Shown here: in pieces, positions 1-7,302 of the stretch
How positions within the stretch are numbered: position 1 is the first letter of the stretch
Layout of the letters: every line of letters begins with the position of its first letter
IMG/VR virus record: IMGVR_UViG_3300031227_000188
Location: 1 to 36,104 of that record
Source: a virus
Reading direction: 5' to 3' (one strand)
Length of the DNA stretch: 36,104 nucleotides
Made by a program: the position numbers and the translations under genes
The notes under the pieces: model-generated
The model's database searches: none
The model's input: only the letters and a program-made list of their open reading frames with translations
What the model was told of the DNA's origin: nothing

Positions 1-53
1 TTCCAGTCCACCACCTCGACGGACGGCTGTACGACGTGGAGGGCCAGCCATGA
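1..53 (+). CDS. 3' end of an upstream gene (partial)
   Basis: An open frame enters from the left edge in the third reading frame. It reads 16 residues ending GRLYDVEGQP and stops at TGA 51-53. That stop overlaps the ATG of the next gene (ATGA), the junction used throughout this window, which is the main reason to believe it. Too little remains to name a function. Confidence 0.45.
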   Translation, partial: PVHHLDGRLYDVEGQP

Positions 54-244
54 CCCCTGGGCAGCGTAAGTATTTGCAGTGGGCGGTGAAGAGGCCGTTT
101 GAGCAGGGTGACTGTGATGATGATTTGAGTGTGTGTGTGCTGGCGGGTTGGTTAAACAAACACACGCCGTGGTCAGCGGGCAGTGTGGATTCGTATTCTA
201 TTACCCCCGCAGGCCGGGCGGCGTTGGAAAGCGCGGACGAGTGA
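50..244 (+). CDS. Small hypothetical protein (64 aa)
   Basis: The ATG overlaps the stop of the partial upstream gene. The product is small and soluble, with a charged N-terminal half and a C-terminal stretch SITPAGRAALES. That stretch resembles the last strand and helix of winged-helix phage proteins, but the resemblance is short and no function can be assigned. After the stop come 104 bases with only two micro-frames of 15 and 19 codons, then the ribosome binding site of the next gene. Confidence 0.6.
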   Translation: MTPGQRKYLQWAVKRPFEQGDCDDDLSVCVLAGWLNKHTPWSAGSVDSYSITPAGRAALESADE

Positions 245-348
245 TGAATAAACCAAGAACTTGTAAGTGTGTTTGCCCCCGCACAAAGTGAAACAGATGC
301 ATAAGTGGCTGGGCCGGTATATCGAACAAACAGAACAGGAGAGTAAGC

Positions 349-1572
349 ATGAATGAGTATTATGTGTCAAAAGAGGGGAATGATAACAACAGGGGCACAA
401 GCTGGCTTGAGGCGTGGGCGAGTGTGGGTGTCGTCCCTGGAAGGGCTCTGCCGGATAGCAACATACACGTTAGGGAAGGGTTGTACCTTGAGCAGTTGCG
501 GTATGGTTCCCGGCAAGGCGGCACTCCTGATGGGTGGCATAACTGGGAGGCGGATGGGGATGTACTGATTCATTCAGTTGGCAGGAGTGCCTTGGTTCTT
601 AGTGGCCAAGGACAGAGCGGGTTCGTGCGGCTTACCGGGATGAACTTTGCGGCACCGTCGGATAAGACCTATGCCGCGTTTCTGGCCCAATCCGATGTGG
701 AATTGTTTGATTGCATACTCGGCCCTGCTGGCGATGATTGTGCGAAAGGGCCGGGCAACACTATTGCTGTGGACGCAGACGGAAAGACGATTGATTGGAA
801 CGTGATGCGTTTGCTACTCAAGCGGTGCACATTCTTCGAGTGGGGGTCAAATGGCAGTGCTATAGATTTTACTGGCTGCGACGACAGCGAGGTTACAGAT
901 TTTGACTGTGATGGTCGAGGGAAAAGCGTCATCGGGGCGATTATGACCAAACGTGACAGCCGTCGGAATAGGTTTGGTCCCGGACGCATCTACAATTTTC
1001 AGGGCAGTCACGCCATCGCCATTGGTGGCGAGAGTACAACGACAGGCTTTGCCCCCCACCACGAGGCAACGGATTGTATTTTCCGTGACGTGAAGATTAA
1101 CAACGTACAGGTGAGTAAGTACGGGGCGGTGTTACTGTTCCAGAGTGCCAAGGATTGCCGGTTTATTGGTGGCGAGATTTCGCGGTGTCATGGTGATGGA
1201 CATCTGGTGTTGCCCAAGTCACTGGATGGGCAGAAGCCAACTGCTGGTTGTACGGTTGAGGGGACAGCATTCAGGTATAGCGACACGGCCCTTGGTGCAT
1301 GTTGGGAGCCGAACGTGTTGGAGTACATCGAACCAGTCGTCCCCGCCCCGCCCGTTGAGCCTGTGACGCCTGATGAGCCGACTCTAACAGTAACGCTAGA
1401 GGGAAGGATGGGAGTAGCAGAGGAAGGGCTAGATATACACGCCGAACATATTGCTGCCCTAAAGCGGCAGGTTGACGCTCTGGACCAAAGCCTCGCCGAC
1501 CTCAACAAGCCGCACGGGCACGACACTCCCGGAACAACGTCTGGCCCGAACAAGCCAGTGGGAGGTGAGTGA
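349..1572 (+). CDS. Parallel beta-helix adhesin or tail-fibre-like protein
   Basis: A 407-residue protein beginning MNEYYVSKEGNDNNRGTSW, the usual opening of right-handed beta-helix (pectate-lyase-like) proteins. Residues 1 to about 320 show repeated short strands with Gly, Asn and Asp turns and phrases such as IDFTGCDDSEVTDF and CRFIGGEISRCHGDGH, as expected for helix rungs. A Pro/Glu linker follows near residues 324-345. Then come a coiled-coil segment (about 352-386) and a HGHDTPGTTSGP tail like those ending many phage fibres. The coiled coil suggests a trimer. The start is preceded by AGGAG at 339-343. The role is inferred as host-surface binding or glycan cleavage. It lies far from the tail genes, so virion attachment is not shown. 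No catalytic residues could be named. Confidence 0.65.
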   Translation: MNEYYVSKEGNDNNRGTSWLEAWASVGVVPGRALPDSNIHVREGLYLEQLRYGSRQGGTPDGWHNWEADGDVLIHSVGRSALVLSGQGQSGFVRLTGMNFAAPSDKTYAAFLAQSDVELFDCILGPAGDDCAKGPGNTIAVDADGKTIDWNVMRLLLKRCTFFEWGSNGSAIDFTGCDDSEVTDFDCDGRGKSVIGAIMTKRDSRRNRFGPGRIYNFQGSHAIAIGGESTTTGFAPHHEATDCIFRDVKINNVQVSKYGAVLLFQSAKDCRFIGGEISRCHGDGHLVLPKSLDGQKPTAGCTVEGTAFRYSDTALGACWEPNVLEYIEPVVPAPPVEPVTPDEPTLTVTLEGRMGVAEEGLDIHAEHIAALKRQVDALDQSLADLNKPHGHDTPGTTSGPNKPVGGE

Positions 1573-1826
1573 TGGACGACCTAACAGCCGTACACATGAT
1601 AGGCTACCATGCCCGCGACGATGAGGTGAGAGAGCTCAAGGCAGAGAACGCCAAGCTCAAGTCTCGCGTGGCGGAGTTGGAGGCCAGCCTACGTTCTATA
1701 GATATGAGTAAGTATTGCAGTTACGAAAACAGCGGTTATGGCCAGTACGGCATCGGAGTTGCCGACGGGCACAGGCGATGTGCGAAGGTAGCCCATGCCG
1801 CCCTGGCAGGGAAGGAGATGACGTGA
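1572..1826 (+). CDS. Coiled-coil small protein (84 aa)
   Basis: The ATG at 1572 overlaps the stop of the beta-helix gene and sits six bases after GGAGG, so it is preferred to the GTG three bases upstream. Residues 15-45 form a strong heptad pattern (VRELKAENAKLKSRVAELEASL), a short parallel coiled coil. The C-terminal part has GQYGIGVADGHRRCAKVAHAAL, a pattern common in small phage proteins of unknown function. It may be an accessory to the neighbouring fibre-like protein, but only position suggests that. Confidence 0.7.
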   Translation: MDDLTAVHMIGYHARDDEVRELKAENAKLKSRVAELEASLRSIDMSKYCSYENSGYGQYGIGVADGHRRCAKVAHAALAGKEMT

Positions 1827-2002
1827 TGGAATATGAGTACACTTTCATAGAAACCAGGCCCAATTATTACACCGGGCCAAAAACAACAGTTACCATTAAG
1901 ACGCACCAAAGGCTTGCTGATTCACAGTCTATTGATGCTTTGCGACAGCGTATAGAGGCAGATTTGCGGGTGTTAAATCTTCCTGGGGAGGAGATGACAT
2001 GA
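1826..2002 (+). CDS. Small hypothetical protein (58 aa)
   Basis: Starts at an ATG overlapping the previous stop by one base, after the purine-rich GGAAGGAGATGACG. An in-frame upstream extension inside the previous gene has no ribosome binding site and was rejected. The product begins MEYEYTFIETRPNYYTGPKT and ends with a charged helix. It shows no membrane segment and no recognisable domain. Confidence 0.6.
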   Translation: MEYEYTFIETRPNYYTGPKTTVTIKTHQRLADSQSIDALRQRIEADLRVLNLPGEEMT

Positions 2003-2238
2003 TGGACCCGGTGACAAAACGATATGACAAAGAGCTATACCTACGGGAGCAGTTGCGGCTTGCGGAGGCACGCAACGAGGAGTTGGAGCACCTATTGAGG
2101 GCATCGGTAGAGTTGGCCAGCAAGGTGTTTACGTTAATGGATTGGCAGAAGCAATTCAGCCACGCCGTGTCAACAACCCAGTTGACCCTGGCGGCGAACC
2201 AAACGCCGGGCGACCCGGCAGAAACGGAGAGACAATGA
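1999..2238 (+). CDS. Coiled-coil small protein (79 aa)
   Basis: Two adjacent ATG codons (1999 and 2002) follow GGGGAGGAG, and either could initiate. Residues about 8-45 are a continuous amphipathic helix rich in Glu, Arg and Leu, predicted to be a coiled coil. Function unknown. It is translationally coupled to genes on both sides. Confidence 0.65.
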   Translation: MMDPVTKRYDKELYLREQLRLAEARNEELEHLLRASVELASKVFTLMDWQKQFSHAVSTTQLTLAANQTPGDPAETERQ

Positions 2239-2558
2239 GACAGAAACGATGGGTACTGGTGATGATGTTGGTGGCGGTGATGCTGGCCGGGTGTCAGCAG
2301 CCGACGCCGAAGAAGACGTGGGCGGTGGCGTGCGAAAGCTATATCGCCACAGGAGGCACGCTGCTGGCCTTGAGGCACGCTGGCAAGATTGGGGATGGCG
2401 AGTGGCAAGACGTGAAGCTGTACGACGCAGCGGCATACGCTGCCCTAGTCGAATGGCTTGCGGTGATTGAGCAGGACTTGCCGGCGACGGAGGCAATCGC
2501 GAGGTTCCGGGTGGCGATGACGCAGATGGACACAATGAAGGGAGAACCAAGTGAGTGA
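2235..2558 (+). CDS. Lipoprotein (107 aa)
   Basis: The start at 2235 gives a textbook type II signal peptide: basic MRQKR, a hydrophobic core of about 12 residues and the lipobox LAGC with the lipidated cysteine at residue 20. The mature part is helical (LYDAAAYAALVEWLAVIEQDL) and begins with the Pro-rich QQPTPKK. The ATG overlaps the upstream stop. Just upstream of a holin-like gene, a role in host lysis (outer spanin) or superinfection exclusion is possible. It is longer than typical outer spanins, and no inner-spanin partner was recognised. Confidence in the lipoprotein is high; in the role, low. Confidence 0.75.
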   Translation: MRQKRWVLVMMLVAVMLAGCQQPTPKKTWAVACESYIATGGTLLALRHAGKIGDGEWQDVKLYDAAAYAALVEWLAVIEQDLPATEAIARFRVAMTQMDTMKGEPSE

Positions 2559-2715
2559 CGTAAAACTAATGATTGAGGCTAGCTTGGTACTGGCCGAGTT
2601 GTTGGCGGGGCTGGTCGTTCTAATTCAGAAAGCTGGTGATTTAACCGACGAAGAAAAACACGGGTATCTGGTGCGAGTTTTGGCAATACACAACACTATA
2701 CAGGAGAGCAAGTAA
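2551..2715 (+). CDS. Small hydrophobic-helix protein (54 aa)
   Basis: A GTG-initiated frame, VSDVKLMIEASLVLAELLAG onward, with GGAGAA upstream at correct spacing. It overlaps the lipoprotein gene by eight bases and the next ATG by one base (TAATG), so it fills what would otherwise be a gap in a fully coupled operon. A central stretch of about 16 residues (LVLAELLAGLVVLIQK) is hydrophobic but contains a Glu, so peripheral membrane or helical-bundle placement is as likely as a true membrane segment. Function unknown. Confidence 0.6.
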   Translation: MSDVKLMIEASLVLAELLAGLVVLIQKAGDLTDEEKHGYLVRVLAIHNTIQESK

Positions 2716-2912
2716 TGAAGAGTTGGCGAACGACAATCTTAGGAGTCGTGACGGGCGTCGGCCTGCTGGTGGCACAAGTGGCGGCGTTTTTGGACACCGA
2801 CCCATCCACGGTGGCCAGCCTCGAAGGCGTGCTGGCGGCCCTGGCCGTGATGGGGCTGGGCATCGTGGCGAGGGATAACGGCGTGACGAGCGAGAAGGCG
2901 GGGGCAAAATGA
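2715..2912 (+). CDS. Holin-like small membrane protein (65 aa)
   Basis: Begins MKSWRTTILGVVTGVGLL and has two hydrophobic segments (about residues 6-26 and 38-52) separated by the polar DTDPSTVASLEG turn. It ends ARDNGVTSEKAGAK. This SWKTT-to-ARDN-VTSE layout is seen in many short phage membrane proteins annotated as holins or holin-like. Two membrane segments and a charged C-terminus fit a class II holin, which would permeabilise the inner membrane. No endolysin is visible nearby, so the lysis role is inference. Confidence 0.6.
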   Translation: MKSWRTTILGVVTGVGLLVAQVAAFLDTDPSTVASLEGVLAALAVMGLGIVARDNGVTSEKAGAK

Positions 2913-3271
2913 ATACAAGCCGATACATCAAGGAGTATGTCGGACTGTGGCTCCTTTTCGTGGCGATCCTGTTTATAACTGGTTGCGAGGACAATAGCAT
3001 CCCGCCACCGCTATACCATGCCGGCGAAATGGTTCAAACGCGGACAGGTGGTTATACTGGGCAAATCATAGGCAGGCCCCTTCGTTTCGGCCCCGGCTTT
3101 GGTAAGAATAAGGCCGACGAGTGGAGCTATTGGGTGCGGATAAATTCTGCAGAATCACGGACAGACACTCGACTGTTAGGCAAAGATGGGCCTATTAAGT
3201 TTAGCCCTCTGGTGGAGTTACGTATGCGAGAGTACGAGCTGGAACCGTACCAGGAGGTGGCCGAAAAATAA
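2909..3271 (+). CDS. Second lipoprotein (120 aa)
   Basis: The N-terminus MNTSRYIKEY is followed by a hydrophobic core and the lipobox FITGC, with the lipidated cysteine at residue 26. The mature part has a short beta-rich region: a GEMVQTRTGGYTGQIIGRP strand-turn typical of SH3-like KOW barrels, then WSYWVRINSAESR and LVELRMREYELEPY. Similar small SH3-like phage proteins exist without known function. The ATG overlaps the holin-like gene by four bases, so these are co-translated. It may act at the host envelope, in lysis or exclusion. The specific role is not shown. Confidence 0.72.
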   Translation: MNTSRYIKEYVGLWLLFVAILFITGCEDNSIPPPLYHAGEMVQTRTGGYTGQIIGRPLRFGPGFGKNKADEWSYWVRINSAESRTDTRLLGKDGPIKFSPLVELRMREYELEPYQEVAEK

Positions 3272-3438
3272 TGTGTGACGCCCACCGATTGCCGCTCCAC
3301 CCGGCCCGAACGTGCCACGAACCCGGCACCATCGAGCAACGACACCCCTGGACGGGTGTGGTCGTTCGGGTCTGCGGGCGGTGTTACGCGGAAATGTACA
3401 AACGAGAGGCGTGGCAAAGAGGAAAGGGTTACAAATGA
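3271..3438 (+). CDS. Small Cys/His protein (55 aa)
   Basis: The ATG shares its A with the preceding TAA, and the TGA overlaps the next ATG (ATGA), so the frame is coupled on both sides. It contains C2, H5, H10, C15 and H16 near the start and CGRCYAEMYKR near the end. The paired CxxC and upstream Cys/His suggest a zinc ribbon. A basic C-terminus (KREAWQRGKGYK) could contact nucleic acid. Function unknown. Confidence 0.6.
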   Translation: MCDAHRLPLHPARTCHEPGTIEQRHPWTGVVVRVCGRCYAEMYKREAWQRGKGYK

Positions 3439-4079
3439 AAAACAATGAACCACAAGGGAACCCTCTAATTATCGCATTCGGGCACAGAAAGCGTGTGGGC
3501 AAGGACACGGCCGCCAAAGAGGTGAAGCGACACCTGGTTAGGCGATACGGGTATTCCGAGAACCGCGTTTTGGTGTGTGGGTTTGCCGACCAAATCAAGG
3601 AAATCTGTTGCGACTTGTACGGGTGGGCGGGAATGAAACGCCCCCAATGGTATGAGGATTACCCCCAAGACCGCGAAGAACTGTTGCCGGCCATAGGCAA
3701 GACGCCCCGCGAAATCTGGATTGACTTCGGGACAAAGGCGGTGAGAAATAATGTCTACGCGTCCACGTGGTGCGATTATCTGTTGCGTCGCGACGTGGGA
3801 GACCGGACTTGTGCCATGATTATTACTGACCTGCGTTTCCCGGACGAGTTTACGGCTGTAAAACAAAAAGGCGGCTATTGCGTCAAGCTGATTCGTGAGC
3901 CGTATGTGGATGACGGCGACATTGCGGACCTGGCCCTTGATAGCGAGACGCGATGGCACAACACGGTAGAGGCGAAGTCTGGCGACCTAGATACGCTAAA
4001 ATCGGGGGTGCGAGAAGCGGTAGACCAGATAATCAAAAGCTATAATTGGCTGTACACAGTGGACCTGCCCGGAATGTAG
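3435..4079 (+). CDS. Deoxynucleoside monophosphate kinase-like P-loop protein
   Basis: A 214-residue protein. Residues 11-26 are LIIAFGHRKRVGKDTAAK, a P-loop of the GxxxxGKDT type found in phage T4 gp1-like dNMP kinases. Further matches are an LID-like region with GKTPREIWIDFGT and the segment IITDLRFPDEFTAVKQKGG, a strand ending in DLRFP..E as in that family. The enzyme would phosphorylate dNMPs to dNDPs with ATP to supply phage replication. An upstream in-frame extension to 3312 lacks a ribosome binding site and was rejected because the ATG at 3435 overlaps the preceding stop. Substrate range cannot be read from sequence; a role with modified nucleotides is possible. Confidence 0.75.
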   Translation: MKNNEPQGNPLIIAFGHRKRVGKDTAAKEVKRHLVRRYGYSENRVLVCGFADQIKEICCDLYGWAGMKRPQWYEDYPQDREELLPAIGKTPREIWIDFGTKAVRNNVYASTWCDYLLRRDVGDRTCAMIITDLRFPDEFTAVKQKGGYCVKLIREPYVDDGDIADLALDSETRWHNTVEAKSGDLDTLKSGVREAVDQIIKSYNWLYTVDLPGM

Positions 4080-4107
4080 CCGCGGCATAATGAACAGGAG
4101 CGAACCA

Positions 4108-4614
4108 ATGGAAAAGACTAAACAAATCACAGCATACTACGCCGGTCCAGTGCGGGGCAAGAGCGGGGAGAACGCGACCCAAGGCGAAATGCGAGACAAC
4201 CTTGTGGCGGGCCGGGAGCTGTGCGAAAGGCTGCGGCGGGTGTCGGGCTGGACGGTCTTTTGCCCCCACGACTCTATCAATGAGGACGTAGTGTCTGCCG
4301 CGTACCACCTGACCGACGACGACGGCAAGCCCCGTGTGACTGGGCAGCAGATCGTAGACCACTGCAAAGAGATTATTGTGCTGGCGGATGTGTTCGTGTT
4401 GGGGTGCGAACCGGACCGGGCGATTTCGGACGGCGTGTGGCAGGAATGGCGACACGCACTAGAAAACGAAATACCCGTCCTAGAGCTGTATCGTTACGTA
4501 GGCCGCAGTGACGCGGAATGGCGAGATACGTTGCAGTGGTTTGAATTACAACACGGCCTTCGTCTCGCCCCCCGGACGGTGACACCGACACTGCCTGCCG
4601 GCGTGCAGGCTTAA
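4108..4614 (+). CDS. Nucleoside 2-deoxyribosyltransferase-like protein
   Basis: Start chosen at the second ATG, which follows AGGAG. An ATG 18 bases upstream is also open. Residues 5-20 read QITAYYAGPVRGKSG, the YxAGP opening of the nucleoside 2-deoxyribosyltransferase/DUF4406 fold. HCKEIIVLADVFVLGCEP comes next, then SDGVWQEWRHALENEIPVLEL, where an acidic residue before the helix matches the catalytic Glu region. These enzymes exchange or hydrolyse bases on deoxynucleosides. Next to a dNMP kinase it suggests nucleotide salvage or base modification. Whether it is catalytic or only shares the fold is unresolved. Confidence 0.65.
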   Translation: MEKTKQITAYYAGPVRGKSGENATQGEMRDNLVAGRELCERLRRVSGWTVFCPHDSINEDVVSAAYHLTDDDGKPRVTGQQIVDHCKEIIVLADVFVLGCEPDRAISDGVWQEWRHALENEIPVLELYRYVGRSDAEWRDTLQWFELQHGLRLAPRTVTPTLPAGVQA

Positions 4615-4630
4615 CAACAAGGAGACAGTT

Positions 4631-5491
4631 GTGGCAAAAAGGAAAGCGACTAAGGCGAAGCGGCTAATCGTTATTGCAGACATGCACTGCGGGCATCGTG
4701 CGGGACTGACGCCCCCGGACTGGCAGTGGTGCGGGGTCAAGGGGGCTGGTGAGCACGAAAACGCATCGTGGCGTAAATGGGAGGAGTCACAGAAGGAATG
4801 CTGGGAGTGGTACGCGGATGAAGCGTGGGGCACCGGCCCAGTGGACGCTGTGGTGGTGAACGGTGACTGTATCGACGGGCGGGGCGAGCGTAGCGGGGGG
4901 CTGGAGCAGATTCACGCGGACCGGCTCCGACAGTGCGATATGGCCGCCGCGTGCATCAATATCTGGGAGGCTCCCCAGGTGTTTGTCGTACGGGGCACGC
5001 CCTACCACGTCGGCGACAAAGAGGACTACGAGAACCTTGTGGCGTCGAAGGTGCGGGAGTCTGGTTCTGTGGTCAAGGTGGGCGATCACGAATGGCCCAA
5101 GTTGGTCGTGGGCAAACATGAGGTCACATTTGACTGCAAGCATTTTGTGGGCGGGTCGAGCATTCCACACGGCAGGAGCACGGCGGCCAAGCGGGATATG
5201 CTGTGGAACCTTATCTGGGCCGACGCTGGGTTGCAGCCGAAGGGCGACGTGATCATCCGGTCACACGTCCACTACTACGATTCCAGCACCACATTTTACG
5301 GCCCGCGACGTATTGAGGCCCTGACCACGCCGGCACTCCAGACCCACGGGAGCAAGTACGGGGCCAGGAGGTGCAGCGGCATGGTAAATTATGGTTTCCT
5401 GGAATTTGTCTTGACACCAGAGGGTGATCTCGATAAGATTGAACATATAGCCAACCTGCCATTACAGGCAGCGGCGGCGGTTGCAGTATAA
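4631..5491 (+). CDS. Calcineurin-like metallophosphoesterase
   Basis: A 286-residue GTG-started protein with AAGGAGAC upstream. The metal-binding motifs appear in order: DMHCGH near residue 17 (DxH), VVNGDCIDG near 79 (GD), RGTPYHVGD near 119 (GNxH variant), a His in FDCKHFVG, and RSHVHYYDS near 208 (GHxH variant). The family is a dinuclear phosphoesterase. Phage members may act on nucleotides, DNA ends or cyclic dinucleotides. The basic N-terminal tail MAKRKATKAKR could bind nucleic acid. Its place with two nucleotide-related enzymes suggests nucleotide or DNA processing, but the substrate cannot be read from sequence. Confidence 0.8.
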   Translation: MAKRKATKAKRLIVIADMHCGHRAGLTPPDWQWCGVKGAGEHENASWRKWEESQKECWEWYADEAWGTGPVDAVVVNGDCIDGRGERSGGLEQIHADRLRQCDMAAACINIWEAPQVFVVRGTPYHVGDKEDYENLVASKVRESGSVVKVGDHEWPKLVVGKHEVTFDCKHFVGGSSIPHGRSTAAKRDMLWNLIWADAGLQPKGDVIIRSHVHYYDSSTTFYGPRRIEALTTPALQTHGSKYGARRCSGMVNYGFLEFVLTPEGDLDKIEHIANLPLQAAAAVAV

Positions 5492-5506
5492 CACAAGGAC
5501 GCCTTG

Positions 5507-5767
5507 ATGATTAAATACAGGACTAGGGCAAGGCTGATACATACATTTAAGTGTTTTGTTGACGACGAACTAGCGGAGGACTTTACAGTGGAAATTCCCG
5601 AAGGATTCGTAAAGGTGGCAGAGGCGGCGGCACAATGCAACGTAGGTCGCCGCACGATGCATGACTGGATTAAACGGATGCCGGGGCATACGGTACAGGT
5701 GGAGGTGTCGCCCGGCGCGTATCAGACGTATGTCAACCCCGCCCCATTCCTCCAGTTCAAGAAGTAG
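5507..5767 (+). CDS. Small helix-turn-helix protein (86 aa)
   Basis: The ATG at 5507 is preferred over the adjacent TTG. Residues about 40-60 read EAAAQCNVGRRTMHDWIKR, a helix-turn-helix of the excisionase/MerR-like type in which the second helix would contact DNA. The N-terminal part is beta-rich. It could regulate the small-gene operon it opens. Target unknown. A gap of 38 bases follows. Confidence 0.6.
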   Translation: MIKYRTRARLIHTFKCFVDDELAEDFTVEIPEGFVKVAEAAAQCNVGRRTMHDWIKRMPGHTVQVEVSPGAYQTYVNPAPFLQFKK

Positions 5768-5805
5768 CTATAAAACACATAAAAACCCACATAAGGAGTT
5801 ATGTT

Positions 5806-6015
5806 ATGAGCTTAAAGGTTTTTCGGGTAGCAGAGAACGGTAGCGAGACGGCACAGCCGACTGGGCCAACTTTACCGACTGAGGGTTTGGATTATTATAT
5901 GGTTTGCCCCGATTGGGGGGCCGTAATGTCAAAACTAGAGCCTGCTTCAGACACGAAAATAGTTATCATTCAGTGTTTGGGGACAGTGGTCAACGAGGGC
6001 GAGATTAAACGGTGA
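5806..6015 (+). CDS. Small hypothetical protein (69 aa)
   Basis: ATG preceded by AAGGAG at good spacing. The product MSLKVFRVAENGSETAQPTG onward appears compact and beta-rich, with no Cys pairs or membrane segment. It overlaps the next GTG by four bases. Function unknown. Confidence 0.6.
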   Translation: MSLKVFRVAENGSETAQPTGPTLPTEGLDYYMVCPDWGAVMSKLEPASDTKIVIIQCLGTVVNEGEIKR

Positions 6016-6305
6016 AACCAATCAAAACACACACGTTCAAAATCCTCCGCAACGACGGGGCTGTCGTCCCCGCACGGTTCAGCGTTGTCCCGCTCGACTA
6101 CCGTGCGGCGTGTGACAACCCAACGAAGTCGCCCGACAGGGAAATCGTGCTAGACTATAGCGTATGCGACCGTGATTTCCTGTACCTGGCAATCCACGAA
6201 CCCATGCACGCCCTACAGTGGCACAAGGCTGAGCCGTCGATTGTGAACGACAGCCGGGAACTCGCTCGGTGGCTGTGGCGTTTGGGGTATAGGAGACTGA
6301 CATGA
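6012..6305 (+). CDS. Short HExxH metallopeptidase-like protein
   Basis: A 97-residue GTG-started protein. Residues 62-66 are HEPMH within LAIHEPMHALQW, an HExxH zinc motif with the Ala-Leu that usually follows in small phage metallopeptidase-like proteins. Downstream come acidic residues (HKAEPSIVNDSREL) that could supply the third ligand, and WRLGYR, a frequent C-terminus in that group. It is half the length of ImmA/SprT peptidases, so activity is uncertain. A link to host repressor or antitoxin cleavage would be speculation. Confidence 0.6.
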   Translation: MKPIKTHTFKILRNDGAVVPARFSVVPLDYRAACDNPTKSPDREIVLDYSVCDRDFLYLAIHEPMHALQWHKAEPSIVNDSRELARWLWRLGYRRLT

Positions 6306-6499
6306 CGACGAAAATAGACAAGGCATTGGCGGCCAGCAATCGCAACCTACACAGGCGGCTAGACGCGACGCAGGAGTCGCTGGACCGGCGCCGGGTGGCG
6401 TTGGCGAAGATTAAGAATGAGGTGCTGGCGTGGGGGCCGTCGTTGCCTGCGGACTTCCTGGGCAGGATACATACCATACTGAGCGAGGTGGCAAAATGA
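6302..6499 (+). CDS. Small coiled-coil protein (65 aa)
   Basis: Overlaps its neighbours by four bases at both ends. Residues 5-42 are a charged, basic amphipathic helix (LAASNRNLHRRLDATQESL then DRRRVALAKIKNEVL) consistent with a coiled coil. Function unknown. Confidence 0.6.
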   Translation: MTTKIDKALAASNRNLHRRLDATQESLDRRRVALAKIKNEVLAWGPSLPADFLGRIHTILSEVAK

Positions 6500-6828
6500 G
6501 CCTAGCAATCGACTTGGTACTGAGCCTGCCGCCGATTCTATCGGGCCGGGCGTCGATTGGTGGACTAGCCGCCGACCTATACGGCACCAATACGGCATAT
6601 ACCCGCATCAGGGTGAGGCAGTTGATTATCGCCTGCCGGAAAAGGGGATGGAAGATATACCTATTGGGTGGGGGCGTGTGTTTGGGGCGGTCGCAGTATG
6701 ATGTGTTGGCGGAGGTGTTTGCCGCCGACCTGCCGGGCGACTGGCGAGATAATCCGTTTATGGACGACCAGCTGACGTTTGCTGCCGTTTGCCGGTGGCT
6801 GCGGGAAGTGCGGGAGGGTGCGGCATGA
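6496..6828 (+). CDS. Putative helical DNA-binding protein (110 aa)
   Basis: Starts at the ATG overlapping the preceding stop; an upstream extension was rejected. The section LYGTNTAYTRIRVRQLIIAC followed by RKRGWKIY resembles a winged-helix or sigma-like helix-turn-helix with a basic recognition helix. The C-terminal LTFAAVCRWLREVREG is a second helix. The family was not recognised. Confidence 0.5.
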   Translation: MSLAIDLVLSLPPILSGRASIGGLAADLYGTNTAYTRIRVRQLIIACRKRGWKIYLLGGGVCLGRSQYDVLAEVFAADLPGDWRDNPFMDDQLTFAAVCRWLREVREGAA

Positions 6829-6998
6829 GGTGTCCTTGCGGCGACAACTATAAGGTGGCCGAAGAGCATTCGGGGGGATACGTGTGGTTCAAGCTAACGT
6901 GTGACAGGTGCGGCCGTCACGGGGGGTATGGCGTGCCAGACGATTCGTATTTTGTGGACACAATGGGGGATTATCTTAAGGCGGAGGGGGCGTTGTGA
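6825..6998 (+). CDS. Small zinc-ribbon protein (57 aa)
   Basis: MRCPCGDNYKV and LTCDRCGRHGGYG give two CxxC/CxC pairs about 25 residues apart, a zinc ribbon. The ATG overlaps the previous stop and the TGA overlaps the next GTG. It probably binds nucleic acid or protein; partner unknown. Confidence 0.6.
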   Translation: MRCPCGDNYKVAEEHSGGYVWFKLTCDRCGRHGGYGVPDDSYFVDTMGDYLKAEGAL

Positions 6999-7243
6999 AG
7001 TGTTCCTGCGGCGGTGAGTATCGATGCGACAAGTGCGGGGCGAAGGTGAGGCAGCCGACGCAACGGCAAATCCAGGCGTATATGCTCGTCCACGTCCACG
7101 GGTTCACGCAAGAGGACGCGGGGGACAAAATGGGGATAACACAGAAGAACGTCAGCGTATTATTAACAAGGCTCAATATATTGCGGCCACACTTATTTAG
7201 GGGCGGTAGCATACCCCCCGTTGTGTTTCGCAACGACTTATAA
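6995..7243 (+). CDS. Zinc-ribbon plus sigma-like helix-turn-helix protein
   Basis: An 82-residue GTG-started protein. Residues 1-18 hold CSCGGEYRCDKCG, a compact zinc ribbon. Residues about 22-58 (PTQRQIQAYMLVHVHGFTQE, then DAGDKMGITQKNVSVLLTRL) have the layout of a sigma-70 region 4 or LuxR-type helix-turn-helix. It is the last gene before a terminator-like repeat. A late-gene transcription activator is a reasonable inference, since the structural operon follows. No target site was identified. Confidence 0.65.
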   Translation: MKCSCGGEYRCDKCGAKVRQPTQRQIQAYMLVHVHGFTQEDAGDKMGITQKNVSVLLTRLNILRPHLFRGGSIPPVVFRNDL

Positions 7244-7302
7244 CATAGACACTTATGTCCGCCATGTCTTTTTTGGGGGTATATTTTGCGGTTATAGTAG
7301 AG

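Noticed and set aside
244-356. Two micro-frames (15 and 19 codons) in the gap before the beta-helix gene
   Set aside because: Too short, and no supporting motif beyond a TGATG overlap for the first.
7244-7302. Sigma-70 promoter with -10 TATAGT at 7293
   Set aside because: No -35 hexamer at suitable spacing; kept only as a possibility in the terminator entry.
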